64,000 bases of DNA from Stella humosa (GCF_006738645.1 NZ_AP019700.1:124001-188000), one strand, 5' to 3'; shown: positions 49,962 through 59,568, counted from the first letter of the stretch. Notes: generated from the letters alone by a model not told the origin. Numbers and translations: made by a program.

Positions 49962-51235
49962 CATCTGTCGCGCCAGCCACGCCGCCCGCCGGGAACAAGG
50001 CCATGCCCTGTGTGCTGGTGGTGGCGATGGCCGACAGCATCCATACCGCGCGCTGGGTGCGCCTGGCGCTGGGCCAGGGCATGCGCATCGTGCTGCTGCC
50101 GGTGACCGGGGGCGCCCTCGTGCCAGAACTGGCCGACGCCCGGCCGATCCGCGACACCCGGGACCTGGACGGCCTGTCCGACCGGCAGCCCGGCCTGTTC
50201 GTCGTCGACGCCCTGGATCGGGAAGCCGTCGCCGCGTTCGATCGCGGGATCGGCTACCGACCATGGCGGCCGAGCTGGCTGCCGCCGTCGGTCCCAATTC
50301 TGCGCGCCGGCCAGCTTGCGGCGGCGATCGAGCGCCTGGCGCCCGATGTCGTCCATTCGATGGAGATCCAGCTCGCCGGCTATGCCTGCCTGGCCGTCCG
50401 CCAGGCGCTGGGGCCGGCGATGCCACCCTGGATGCTGTCCAACTGGGGCAGCGACGTCTACCTCTATCGCAAGATCGGGAGCCACCGGTCGCGGCTGGAG
50501 GCCCTGGTCGGACTGGTCGACGTCTATGTCGCCGAATGCGCCCGCGACATTGCGATCTTCCGGGCCACGGGCTTCCGCGGGCGGGTCGTTCCGCCGATCC
50601 CGGCGTCGGGCGGCATGGACCTGGATGGCTTTCCCGAGCCGGCCGAACTGGGCCTGCCGTCCGGCCGCGGCGAGATCGTGGTCAAGGGCTATCATGGCTG
50701 GGCCGGCCGCGGGCTGCATGTGCTGGCCGCCATCCACCTGGCGGCGGATGCCCTGCGGCGCTACGCGATCCGCATCACCCTGGCCTCGCCGGAGGTCCGG
50801 GCGATGGCGGCGGTCATGGCCGGACGGGACCGGCTGGACATCGTCTGCGAAAGCCGGATCGACAGCCATCGGCTGGCGCTGCTGCGTCTGGCCCGCGCCC
50901 GCATCGTCGTCGGCAGCGGCATTTCCGACGGCATCACCACGACCTTGCTGGAAGCCATGACGACCGGCGTGTTTCCGATACTGGCGACGACGTCCTGTGC
51001 CGACGAATGGATCGAGGACGGCCGCACCGGCCTCCTGGCCTCGCCCCACGACACCGCTGCCCTGGCCGCCGCCCTGACGCGCGCGGCCGGCGACGACGCG
51101 CTGGTCGACCAGGCCGCCATCGCCAATCGCGCGACGGTGGCGCAGCGCTGGAACGCGCGGACGAACGCCCCCGTCATCGCCGCCAACTATCGTCGGGCGA
51201 TGGCCGTCCGAGACAGGGTCGGGAGCCCGCGATGA
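49958..51235 (+). CDS. Glycosyltransferase, GT4-like
   Basis: This 425-residue GT-B fold protein has SIHTARWVRLALGQGMRIVLL in the N-terminal domain. The donor-binding pattern GSGISDGITTTLLEAMTTGVFPI, with the conserved glutamate, lies in the C-terminal domain. It would add one sugar to a lipid-linked repeat unit at the cytoplasmic face. It overlaps neighbours by ATGA at both ends. Confidence 0.85.
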   Translation: MTSVAPATPPAGNKAMPCVLVVAMADSIHTARWVRLALGQGMRIVLLPVTGGALVPELADARPIRDTRDLDGLSDRQPGLFVVDALDREAVAAFDRGIGYRPWRPSWLPPSVPILRAGQLAAAIERLAPDVVHSMEIQLAGYACLAVRQALGPAMPPWMLSNWGSDVYLYRKIGSHRSRLEALVGLVDVYVAECARDIAIFRATGFRGRVVPPIPASGGMDLDGFPEPAELGLPSGRGEIVVKGYHGWAGRGLHVLAAIHLAADALRRYAIRITLASPEVRAMAAVMAGRDRLDIVCESRIDSHRLALLRLARARIVVGSGISDGITTTLLEAMTTGVFPILATTSCADEWIEDGRTGLLASPHDTAALAAALTRAAGDDALVDQAAIANRATVAQRWNARTNAPVIAANYRRAMAVRDRVGSPR

Positions 51236-52983
51236 CCGACGATGCCCTCGCCGACCGGGAGTTGATCGGCCGGCTGTTCCTGCCCGCCGGCAACCCGGCC
51301 CGCCTGCGCCATTATCTCGAACAGGGCTGGCGCGAGGGGCGCAACCCGAACCCGTGGTTCATCGGCCGCTACTACGCCGCCGTCAGCGGGGTGGCGGATG
51401 TCTGTCCACTGGTCCATTTCGTCCGCCGGGGGGCCGCCATCGGCCTGTCGCCGCATCCCTGGTTCGATGGCGCCTGGTACGCCCGCCGCTACCTCGACCA
51501 GCCGAAGCCCGGCGCCTTGGCGCTGGTGCATTTCCTGGCCGAGGGCGCCCGCGCCGGGCATGTGCCGCACCCGGCCCTGGACGAACCCGCGGTCGCCGCC
51601 CGGCTGGCAGCGGCCGACCCGTCCGCCCGCGAGGCATTGATCCGCACCATCATCGCCGAGCGCGAGGCCGACCTGGGCCCGGCCCAGGCGCTCGTCGACA
51701 GCCGCTGGTACCTGGCGGCCTATCCGGATGTGGCGCGGGCCGGGGTCGACCCGCGCCTGCACTACCTGCGCTCGGGCTGGCGCGAGCGCCGCGACCCCAA
51801 TCCGTGGTTCTCGACCAGCTACTATCTGGCGCGCCAGCCGGCGGTCGCCATCGAGGGCATCTGTCCCGTCCTCCATTTCGTGCTGCGCGGCGCCGCGGCC
51901 GGGGCGGAGCCGAGCCGTGGATTCCGGAGCGCGTGGTACGCCAGGCGGTATCTGGATGGCGCGCCGGCCGCGACCGCGCTGGCGCATTTCCTGCGCCAGG
52001 GGCTCGATGCCGGCCTGGCGCCGCACCCGCTGCTGGATCGGCCGGAAACGGCCTTGCGCATACAGGCCGCCCCGCCCGCCATCCGTTCGCGCCTGATGCT
52101 CGACATGCTGGATGGCGAGGACCTTGACGGCGATGACCTGCTCCTGGCCCTGATCGACGGCGACTGGTATCGGGGGCGCTATCCGGAACTGGGGCCGCGC
52201 GTCGACCCTGCCGGGCATTATCTGGACAGCGGCTGGAAGGAGGGTCGGGACCCCAATCCCTGGTTCTCGACCAGCCGGTACATCGCGTCGGCCCCGGTCC
52301 TGGCCAGCGGCAATCGCTGCCCGCTGGTGGATTTCGTCGAGGAGGGGGCGGCGGCCGGCCGCGACCCCTGCGCGGCATTCGACATCGCCTGGTACAGCCG
52401 CCGCCACCTCGGCTGGTCCGAACCACGGCCGGAGGCACTGCGCCATTTCCTGCGGGTCGGGCTGGCGACCGGGCTGGCCCCGCACCCGGCGCTGGATGGG
52501 CCGGGGGCGGCCGCGCACCTGCAATCTCTCCCGGCCGAGAGCCGCTCGGCCATGATGCGCGACTTGGTCGACCTCGTGCTGCGCCTCGGCCTTGGGGGGA
52601 AGGGGCCCGCGGACGCGGATGGCGCACGGCTGTGGGGCTGGCTCGGCCGGCTCGTCGCCCCCGGGGCCGGCGCCGTGCTCCTGGTCGGGCCGCCGGCGGC
52701 CGACGGGCTGCGACTGGCCCGGGCCGCGGGACATGCCCTGCCGATGGGCGAGGTCGCCATCGAAGCCGCCGTTCGCAGCGACGGGGACATCCTGGTTGCC
52801 ACTGGCGACGACACCCCGCCGATGGTGCTGGCGGCCGCGCGGGATGTCGGGATGCTGCGCGCCCTCGTCCAGGCTACCCGCTGCACGCGCGGCGCCCTGC
52901 TGGGCCGGTGGCCGGGCGACGCCGCCCTGGCCCGGGCATTGCGCCAGGCGGGCCTTGCCGTCACGGTCCCCGACCGCGCATGA
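51232..52983 (+). CDS. Repeat-module protein of the polysaccharide cluster
   Basis: This 583-residue protein is dominated by three large repeats (about 26-117, 157-270, 309-422), each made of about 40-residue sub-repeats. The consensus is (F/W)Y...YP...xPLxHFxxxGxxxGRxPxPxF, for example HYLRSGWRERRDPNPWF and HFLRQGLDAGLAPHPLL. The C-terminal part (about 475-583) resembles a Rossmann-like fold. I recall similar modules fused to glycosyltransferases in alphaproteobacteria, but here the module stands almost alone and is flanked by two glycosyltransferase genes. A scaffold or glycan-binding role is possible. It overlaps both neighbours (ATGA). Confidence 0.75.
   Translation: MTDDALADRELIGRLFLPAGNPARLRHYLEQGWREGRNPNPWFIGRYYAAVSGVADVCPLVHFVRRGAAIGLSPHPWFDGAWYARRYLDQPKPGALALVHFLAEGARAGHVPHPALDEPAVAARLAAADPSAREALIRTIIAEREADLGPAQALVDSRWYLAAYPDVARAGVDPRLHYLRSGWRERRDPNPWFSTSYYLARQPAVAIEGICPVLHFVLRGAAAGAEPSRGFRSAWYARRYLDGAPAATALAHFLRQGLDAGLAPHPLLDRPETALRIQAAPPAIRSRLMLDMLDGEDLDGDDLLLALIDGDWYRGRYPELGPRVDPAGHYLDSGWKEGRDPNPWFSTSRYIASAPVLASGNRCPLVDFVEEGAAAGRDPCAAFDIAWYSRRHLGWSEPRPEALRHFLRVGLATGLAPHPALDGPGAAAHLQSLPAESRSAMMRDLVDLVLRLGLGGKGPADADGARLWGWLGRLVAPGAGAVLLVGPPAADGLRLARAAGHALPMGEVAIEAAVRSDGDILVATGDDTPPMVLAAARDVGMLRALVQATRCTRGALLGRWPGDAALARALRQAGLAVTVPDRA
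51793..52275. repeat. Direct repeats within the repeat-module gene
   Basis: A 27-base stretch starting GACCCCAATCC at 51793 recurs at 52249 with one mismatch. Both copies encode the DPNPWFSTS core of the protein repeat. The DNA similarity could allow unit gain or loss by recombination. Confidence 0.65.
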
Positions 52984-55493
52984 CGACCGAGCCTGAGAAC
53001 GCCATGGCCGCGGCGCCGCTGGTCTCGATCGTCATTCCCGTCTTCAACGGTGCCAACTACCTGGCGGAGGCGATCGAGAGCGCGCTTGGGCAGACCTATC
53101 GGGATATCGAGGTGCTGGTCGTCGACGATGGGTCGACCGATCAGGGCGCCACCCGGCGGGTCGCAGCCGCCTTCGGCTCGCGCATCCGCTACCTGGCCAA
53201 GCCCAATGGCGGGGTCGGCAGCGCGCTCAATTTCGGCATCGCCGCCATGCGGGGCGAACTCTTCAGCTGGCTCAGCCACGACGACCTCTACCGCCCGCGC
53301 AAGGTGGAGCGCCAGGTGGCGGCATGGCGCAGCGCCGGCCGGCGCGCGGTCGTCGTCGGCGACGTGGAGACGATGGACGCGGAGGGGACGACCGTCGGCT
53401 ACCGGTCGCTGGCCGGGACCAATCTCGCCGCGCGGCCGCTCGACGCCATCATGCGTCGCGACCTGAACGGCTGCGCCATGCTGATCCCGCGGGCGGTGTT
53501 CGACGAGGTCGGCCTGTTCGACCCCGGCCTGCCGACGACGCAGGACTACGACCTGTGGCTGCGCATGGCCCACCGGGTGCCGTTCGTGCATGTGGCCGCC
53601 CCCGATGTCCGCCAGCGCCTGCACCCCGAGCAGGGGTCGCACCACCCGGCCCACCGGCGCGAGGCCGAGCGGCTTTTCGTCCATGCCTTCAGCCACCTGC
53701 CGCCGGCGCGGATGGCGGCCTACGAAGGCAGCGAGGTCGGTTTCCTGCTGCGCCATCGCGACGACATGGCGCCCTATCCCGGCGTGGTCGATCATATCGA
53801 CCGCCGCCTGGCGGACCTCCGGGACCAGGCGGACCTGGCCTGCGTGCTGATGGCACCGGACGGGATGGCCCCGCCGGCCGCCGCGGCGGCGGCGGTGCAA
53901 GGCTGGAACCCCCGGCCGCGGCAGGTGCTGCATGGCGGCTTCGGTGCCGCGGCGGTGCGGCGGGCGGTGGAAGACACGACGGCGGAATGGCTCCTCTTCG
54001 TGCGCGCCGACCGCCTGCCGGCAGCCGATCGGGTGCGTGCCGCACTGGTGCTGCAGGCGCGCCGGGATGCGGACATGGTCCTGCTGGCTGAGCCGGCCGG
54101 CGACGGCATCCCCGTCGCCGATTTCCTGCTGCGCCGGGGGGCGGCCCTGGCACTGCGCATCGCCCTGGTCGACGCGGCAACGCTGGACCGCGCCTGCCTC
54201 GATGCACTGGCGCTGGTGGCGACGCTGCCGGGACAGGACCCCCCGGAGACCGTCCCGGGGCGCGCTGACATCCGCGATGCCGCGGCCGGGCAGTCGCTGT
54301 CGGCGCCGCACGGGGCGGATGCCGATGCCGCCGTCGTGCGCGCGCTCGCCGATGCCGGCGGCCCCGAGCTGCCGCGTATCCTGTTCCTGGCGCATGATTT
54401 CGGCGGCGGCACGCTGGTGCATCTGCAACGCCTGGGCGCGCTGCTGCGCGGCCGCGCCGTGCCGGTCTTCGCCTTCGGCTCGGCGGCGGGCGAGATTCGC
54501 CTGTCGCTGTCGGCGGCGGAGGGGCGCCACGGCGTCGTCTTCCGTCTGTCGCACCACTATCGGCGGCTGGTCGACACCCTGCGCCGGGCCGGTTTCGTGC
54601 GGGTCGATGTCTTCCACGTCATGGGGTTCGAGGAGCACGCGGCGCAACTGGTCGCCGACCTGGGCCTGCCCTACGACGTGACGCTCGTCGACTACGACCA
54701 TTTCGCCACGCCGCCCCATCTGGGGGACGCCGATGGCCGCTTCCGCGGCGAGGGGTTGGTCGATGCCCGCGAGCCCACCCTGATCCGGGCGTCGCCGCGC
54801 CCGATCGTGACGACGGCCGGGCGGGTGGTGGCGATCTCGCGCGACATGGCCCACCGCGTCGCCCGCATCGCCCCGGGGCTGCCCTTGGTCTGCGCCGCCC
54901 ACTGGGCGCGCCCCGCGCCGGAAAGCCATCGGGTGATGCCGGTCGGGCTGCGGCCGGGCGAGCCGCTGCGCGTGCTGCTGGTCGGCACGATCGGCCCGAT
55001 CAAGGGCAGCCAGGTGGTGGCCGAGGCCGCGCGGATCGTGCGCACGCGCCGGCTGCCGATCCGTTTCCATGTGGCCGGCGCGCTCGGCCCCTTGCCGGCG
55101 CTGCCGGACGACGTCCTGACGATCCATCCCGCCGCCGACCATGGCCGGCTGCCCGACCTGTTCGGCCATATCGGCGCCCATGTCGGCTGGCATCCGGCCC
55201 AGGTGCCGGAGACCTGGTCCTATTCCCTGACCGACATGATGGAGGCCGGCCTGCCCATCGTGGCCAGCGCGCTGGGCGCCTTGAGCGAGCGCTGCGCCGG
55301 CCGGCCGTTCACCTGGCTGCTGCCATGGGACGGCACGGCCGAGGCATGGGTCGAGTTCTTCCTGCGCCTGCACGCGACCCGGCTGGCCGAGCCGCCGCGC
55401 TGGGCCCCGGTCGAACACCTGCCGCCGGCGGTGGCGTTCTATCCCGACGCCTACCTGGCGCCGGCCGAAGCGGCATTGCGGGAGCGGGGATGA
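52980..55493 (+). CDS. Two-domain glycosyltransferase (GT2 plus GT4-like)
   Basis: This 837-residue fusion starts with a GT2 domain (about 14-260), with VSIVIPVFNGANYLAEAIES, VVDDGSTD and SHDDLYRP as the DXD site. A linker and a GT-B-like domain (about 475-830) follow, with VLLVGTIGPIKGSQVVAEA and YSLTDMMEAGLPIVAS. It may transfer two different sugars or act on both donor types. It overlaps the previous gene by ATGA and the next by ATGA. Confidence 0.88.
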   Translation: MTTEPENAMAAAPLVSIVIPVFNGANYLAEAIESALGQTYRDIEVLVVDDGSTDQGATRRVAAAFGSRIRYLAKPNGGVGSALNFGIAAMRGELFSWLSHDDLYRPRKVERQVAAWRSAGRRAVVVGDVETMDAEGTTVGYRSLAGTNLAARPLDAIMRRDLNGCAMLIPRAVFDEVGLFDPGLPTTQDYDLWLRMAHRVPFVHVAAPDVRQRLHPEQGSHHPAHRREAERLFVHAFSHLPPARMAAYEGSEVGFLLRHRDDMAPYPGVVDHIDRRLADLRDQADLACVLMAPDGMAPPAAAAAAVQGWNPRPRQVLHGGFGAAAVRRAVEDTTAEWLLFVRADRLPAADRVRAALVLQARRDADMVLLAEPAGDGIPVADFLLRRGAALALRIALVDAATLDRACLDALALVATLPGQDPPETVPGRADIRDAAAGQSLSAPHGADADAAVVRALADAGGPELPRILFLAHDFGGGTLVHLQRLGALLRGRAVPVFAFGSAAGEIRLSLSAAEGRHGVVFRLSHHYRRLVDTLRRAGFVRVDVFHVMGFEEHAAQLVADLGLPYDVTLVDYDHFATPPHLGDADGRFRGEGLVDAREPTLIRASPRPIVTTAGRVVAISRDMAHRVARIAPGLPLVCAAHWARPAPESHRVMPVGLRPGEPLRVLLVGTIGPIKGSQVVAEAARIVRTRRLPIRFHVAGALGPLPALPDDVLTIHPAADHGRLPDLFGHIGAHVGWHPAQVPETWSYSLTDMMEAGLPIVASALGALSERCAGRPFTWLLPWDGTAEAWVEFFLRLHATRLAEPPRWAPVEHLPPAVAFYPDAYLAPAEAALRERG

Positions 55494-56548
55494 TGGGGGA
55501 ATTCGCCGGCAAGCGCGTGCTGCTGCTGGGGGGCACGGGGTCGCTCGGCCGGGTGCTGACCCGCCGCCTGCTGTCGGGCGACATCGGCCTGCCGGAGCGC
55601 ATCGTCATCCTGTCGCGCGACGAGGCCAAGCAGCATGAGATGCGGGTCGCCTATGCCGGCCTGCCCCGGCCGACCGACGAGATCATTTACGCCAACTTCC
55701 AGCGCATGCTGCAATTCCGTATCGGCGACATTCGGCACCAGGACAGCGTCGCCCGCGCGCTGGACGGCATCGACATCGTCGTCAATGCCGCGGCGATGAA
55801 GCAGGTGCCGACCTGCGAATACTTTCCCCACGAGGCGACGATGACCAATGTCGTCGGCCCGCAAAACCTGATGACGGCGGTGGCCCAGGCGCCCCGCCCG
55901 CCGGAGGCGGTGATCGGCGTGTCGACCGACAAGGCGGTCGAGCCGGTCAACGTCATGGGCATGACCAAGGCGTTGCAGGAGCGCCTGATGATCGCAGCCC
56001 AGCTCGCCCTGCCGCAGACCCGGGTCCTGCTGGTGCGCTACGGCAACGTGCTGGCCTCGCGCGGGTCGGTGGTGCCGCTGTTCCTCCAGCAGGTGCGCGC
56101 CGGCGGGCCGCTGACTATCACCGACCCGGCCATGACGCGGTTCCTGCTGTCGCTCGACGCGGCGGTGGACGCGATCGCCCTGGCGCTGCGCCATGCCGGC
56201 CGGGGCGATATCCTGGTGCCGCGGGTGGCGTCGGCGGCCATGGTCGACGTTGCCCGCGCGCTGATCGGCGACCGCCCCATCGCCATGGTCACGACCGGGA
56301 TAAGGCCGGGCGAGAAGCTGCACGAGGTGCTGATCTCGGCCGAGGAATCGCGCCGCGCCGTCGACCATGGCGGGTTCCACCTGATCCGGCCGATGCTGCC
56401 CGAACTGGCCCTGCCGCCGTCGGCCGATGCGCCCGGCCGGGAATACAGCTCGGCCACCGATCCGATGTCGGCGACGGAGGTCGCAGCCATGCTGGCCGCG
56501 CACGGCCTGACGGCATCGGCGGCGGCGGACGGCGAACTGTTGCGCTGA
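55490..56548 (+). CDS. Polysaccharide dehydratase/epimerase, CapD/FnlA-like
   Basis: This 352-residue extended SDR has LLLGGTGSLGRVLTRRL for NAD(P) and FRIGDIRHQDSVARALDG. NAAAMKQVPTCEYFPHEA contains the MxxxK catalytic region of the CapD/FlaA1 group, and GVSTDKAVEPVNVMGMTK completes it. FnlA-type enzymes convert UDP-GlcNAc to the 4-keto-6-deoxy intermediate for UDP-FucNAc. It ends the cluster and would complete the trio with the 2-epimerase and the RmlD-like reductase about 7 kb upstream. Confidence 0.9.
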   Translation: MMGEFAGKRVLLLGGTGSLGRVLTRRLLSGDIGLPERIVILSRDEAKQHEMRVAYAGLPRPTDEIIYANFQRMLQFRIGDIRHQDSVARALDGIDIVVNAAAMKQVPTCEYFPHEATMTNVVGPQNLMTAVAQAPRPPEAVIGVSTDKAVEPVNVMGMTKALQERLMIAAQLALPQTRVLLVRYGNVLASRGSVVPLFLQQVRAGGPLTITDPAMTRFLLSLDAAVDAIALALRHAGRGDILVPRVASAAMVDVARALIGDRPIAMVTTGIRPGEKLHEVLISAEESRRAVDHGGFHLIRPMLPELALPPSADAPGREYSSATDPMSATEVAAMLAAHGLTASAAADGELLR

Positions 56549-56554
56549 CCGGCT

Positions 56555-57577
56555 TCAGTCGTAGCGCAGGTCGGTCGCCTTGCCCCGGAACACCCAGTAG
56601 CTGAGCGCCGAATAGCCCAGGATCACCGGCAGCACGAAGAGCGTGCCCCACAGGATGATCATCAGGCTTTCGGGTGCAGCCGCGGCGGCCACGATGGTCA
56701 GCCGGTCCGGCACGATGAAGGGGTAGAAGGAATAGGCGAGCCCGGCGAAGGCCAGCACGAAGATGCCGGCCGCGCCCGCGAAGGGGACCCAGCCGAAGCG
56801 GTCGCGGCTATCGGGCAGGTGGCCCAGCACCAGCCAGACGGTGCCCAGCAGGACGGCCGCCATGGCCGGCAATGGCGCCAGCAGCAGGATCTCCGGCATC
56901 GAGAACCAGCGCGCGAAGATCCGCGGCGAGACCAGCGGCGTCGCGGCCGAGATGGCAAGGAACCCGACCGTGGTCAGCACCAGAGCCAGCCGGGCGAGTG
57001 CGACTGCCCGGCGTTGCAGTTCGCCGTCGGTCTTGATGATCAGCCAGCCGGCGCCGACGAAGGCATAGCCGGCCGCGACGCAGACCGCCGTCACGGCCGC
57101 GAAGGCCAGCGTGGCCGGGCTGTGTTCCAGCCCCATGACGTAGAGGCCCAGCATGAAGCCCTGGCTCAACGCCGTCAGCAGCGAGCCCGCGAAGAAGGCG
57201 CGGTCCCAGGCTGGCTTCCAGCCGGCTTCGGCCTTGGCGCGGAACTCGAAGGCGACGCCGCGCAGCACGATGCCCACCAGCATGACCGCGACCGGCAGGT
57301 AGAGCGCGCCCAGGATGGCGCCATGGGCGACCGGGAAGGCGACCAGCAGCAGGCCGACCGCCAGCACCAGCCAGGTCTCGTTGGCGTCCCAGAACGGCCC
57401 GATCGAGGCGATCATGCGGTCCTTCTGGGCCTCGTCGGCGGCCGGGAACAGGATGCCGACGCCGAGGTCGTAGCCGTCGAGCACGACATAGATCAGGATC
57501 GACAGGCCCATCAGCCCGGCGAAGACCAGCGGCAGCCACTGGGCGGGGTCGTGGAACTGGGCGGGATCGTGGAACAT
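56555..57577 (-). CDS. cydB: Cytochrome bd-type ubiquinol oxidase subunit II
   Basis: This polytopic subunit has 340 residues and the family motif LDGYDLGVGILFPAADEAQKDRMIASIGPFWDANETWLVL in the first third (GPFWDANETWL is diagnostic). It forms the oxidase with CydA. Codons 2-7 and 8-13 are a tandem duplication encoding FHDPAQ twice. It begins five bases after the CydA stop. Confidence 0.93.
   Translation of the reverse strand: MFHDPAQFHDPAQWLPLVFAGLMGLSILIYVVLDGYDLGVGILFPAADEAQKDRMIASIGPFWDANETWLVLAVGLLLVAFPVAHGAILGALYLPVAVMLVGIVLRGVAFEFRAKAEAGWKPAWDRAFFAGSLLTALSQGFMLGLYVMGLEHSPATLAFAAVTAVCVAAGYAFVGAGWLIIKTDGELQRRAVALARLALVLTTVGFLAISAATPLVSPRIFARWFSMPEILLLAPLPAMAAVLLGTVWLVLGHLPDSRDRFGWVPFAGAAGIFVLAFAGLAYSFYPFIVPDRLTIVAAAAAPESLMIILWGTLFVLPVILGYSALSYWVFRGKATDLRYD
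57539..57574. repeat. 18-base in-frame tandem duplication at the cydB 5' end
   Basis: On the minus strand two adjacent 18-base units (TTCCACGATCCCGCCCAG and TTCCACGACCCCGCCCAG) differ at one position and encode FHDPAQ-FHDPAQ right after the start codon. It looks like a recent slippage event that left the frame intact. Confidence 0.8.
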
Positions 57578-57582
57578 GGCGG

Positions 57583-58944
57583 CTACTCCGCAGGCGCGAA
57601 GGCGGTGGGATGGGGGGCGGGGCCGGTCTCGATCTCCTTCGGCTTGGCACCCTTGCGCGCCAGCAGGAAGAGCGTGGCCACATAGGCCAGCAGCAGCACC
57701 GCATAGACGACGAGGTAGACCGCCAGCGTGAAGGCGACCATCGGCCCCGACACGGTCGCGACCGGGGATACCGCGTCGGCCGTGCGCAGCACGCCGGTGG
57801 CGAGCCAGGGCTGGCGGCCGATCTCGGTCACGTACCAGCCGGCCAGCGTCGCCGCCCAGCCCGAGAAGGTCATCGCCACCAGCATGCGGGCCAGCCAGCG
57901 CGGCACCTGGCCCCGCCGCCACAGCAGCAGCGCGCCCAGCCAGGACACCGCCAGCATCAGCAGGCCCAGGCCGACCATGACGCGGAAGGCGAAGAAGACC
58001 GGCGCCACCGGCGGGTGCCGGCCGGCATAGTCGTCCAGGCCCGGCACGACGCCGTCCGCGCGATGGGTCAGGATCAGGCTGGCGCCGGACGGAATGCCGA
58101 TCTCGAACCGGTTGGCGCGCGCGGCCTCGTCCGGCCAGGCGAACAGCAGCAGCGGGCGGTTCGGCCCGGTCTGCCAGTTGCCCTCCATCGCCGCCACCTT
58201 CTGCGGCTGGTGCTCCAGCGTGTTGATGCCGTGCAGGTCGCCCGCGAAGATCTGCACCGGGATCAGGATCGCGGCCAGGACGACGCCGGTGCGCAAGGCC
58301 GCCAGCACGGCCGGCTCGCGGTCGTCCCGCAGCCAGCGATAGGCCGAGATGCCGGCCACCAGGAAGGCCGCCGTCAAGCCCGAGGCCAGCAGCATGTGGG
58401 CCAGGCGGTACGGGAAGGACGGGTTGAAGATGATCGCCAGCCAGTCGGTGGCATGGGCGACGCCGTCGCGCATCTCGAACCCGGCCGGCGTCTGCATCCA
58501 GGAATTGAGCGCCAGGATCCAGAAGGCCGACAGCGTGGTGGCCAGGGTCACCAGCAGCGTGGCGGCCGTATGCACGCCGGCCGGCACCCGGCGAAAGCCG
58601 AACAGCATGATGCCGAGGAACACCGCCTCCAGGAAGAAGGCCGTCAGCACCTCGTAGGCCAGCAGCGGACCGGCGATGTTGCCCACGCGCTCCATGTAGC
58701 CCGGCCAGTTGGTGCCGAACTGGAAGCTCATGGTGATGCCGGACACGACCCCCAGCGCGAAGGTGAGGGCGAAGACCTTCACCCAGAAATGGTAGGCGTC
58801 CATCCATTTCAGGTCGCGGGTGCGGTTGAAGCGCAGCTTGAAGAAGACCAGCACCCAGCCGAGCGCGATGGTGATGGTGGGGAAGAGGATGTGAAACGAG
58901 ATGTTGGCGGCGAACTGGATGCGCGCCAGGATCAGCGGGTCCAT
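57583..58944 (-). CDS. cydA: Cytochrome bd-type ubiquinol oxidase subunit I (CioA-like)
   Basis: This 453-residue subunit starts MDPLILARIQFAANISFHILFP, with H18 the likely haem ligand. GWYVTEIGRQPW, typical of the family, and LALNSWMQTPAGFEM also match. The Q loop is short, placing it in the cyanide-insensitive (CioA) group rather than the long-loop E. coli type. It is a high-affinity terminal oxidase for quinol in the inner membrane and is followed directly by cydB. Confidence 0.94.
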   Translation of the reverse strand: MDPLILARIQFAANISFHILFPTITIALGWVLVFFKLRFNRTRDLKWMDAYHFWVKVFALTFALGVVSGITMSFQFGTNWPGYMERVGNIAGPLLAYEVLTAFFLEAVFLGIMLFGFRRVPAGVHTAATLLVTLATTLSAFWILALNSWMQTPAGFEMRDGVAHATDWLAIIFNPSFPYRLAHMLLASGLTAAFLVAGISAYRWLRDDREPAVLAALRTGVVLAAILIPVQIFAGDLHGINTLEHQPQKVAAMEGNWQTGPNRPLLLFAWPDEAARANRFEIGIPSGASLILTHRADGVVPGLDDYAGRHPPVAPVFFAFRVMVGLGLLMLAVSWLGALLLWRRGQVPRWLARMLVAMTFSGWAATLAGWYVTEIGRQPWLATGVLRTADAVSPVATVSGPMVAFTLAVYLVVYAVLLLAYVATLFLLARKGAKPKEIETGPAPHPTAFAPAE

Positions 58945-58948
58945 GGCT

Positions 58949-59545
58949 CTAGGCCTCCGTCTCTTTGCCGTCGGCGCCGCCCGGGCGGGCGTCCCTGCGG
59001 CGGCCGAAGGGCAGCACGCGGTCCTTGAATTCCAGCGCCTTCTGGACCCTGGCACCCAGCGTCAGCAGCGACACCAGGCGCTCGGTCTCCAGCCGGCGGA
59101 CGTCGTCGTACCAGCGGGTCAGCAGTTCGATCAGGTGCAGCGTCTCGGCCATGCGCGCCTGGGCGTGGCGCTCCTCCGCGCTGGTCGGCTGCAGCATCAG
59201 GGCATCGCGCAGCATCGTCAGCGTCGGGTCGATCTCGCGCTTCTTGCGCTCCTCGACCAGCGTGCGGACGATCTCCCACAGGTCGTCGGGCGTGGAGAAA
59301 TAGTCGCGGCGGTCGTTCGGCAGGTGGCGCAGGCGGACGAGGTTCCAGGCCTGCAACTCCTTCAGCCCCATGCTGACGTTGGAGCGCGAGACTCCCAGAC
59401 GCTCGACGATCTGGTCGGCATTCAGCGGCGTGGGCGACAGGTACAGCACGGCGTACATCTGGCCGACGGTGCGGCTGATGCCCCAGCGGCTGCCCATCTC
59501 GCCGAAATGCAGCACGAAGGTCTGGACCAGGGGTGGCAGGTTCAT
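58949..59545 (-). CDS. GbsR/MarR-family transcriptional regulator of the bd oxidase
   Basis: This 198-residue winged-helix protein has a GbsR-like core: VLHFGEMGSRWGISRTVGQMYAVLYL, followed by the recognition region ERLGVSRSNVSMGLKELQAWNLV. It lies four bases before cydA on the same strand, so it is co-transcribed with the oxidase. A perfect 7-bp-arm palindrome lies 24 bases upstream of its ATG and is probably its own operator. Confidence 0.88.
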   Translation of the reverse strand: MNLPPLVQTFVLHFGEMGSRWGISRTVGQMYAVLYLSPTPLNADQIVERLGVSRSNVSMGLKELQAWNLVRLRHLPNDRRDYFSTPDDLWEIVRTLVEERKKREIDPTLTMLRDALMLQPTSAEERHAQARMAETLHLIELLTRWYDDVRRLETERLVSLLTLGARVQKALEFKDRVLPFGRRRDARPGGADGKETEA

Positions 59546-59568
59546 GGCGCCCGCTCGATGTTCTGAAG

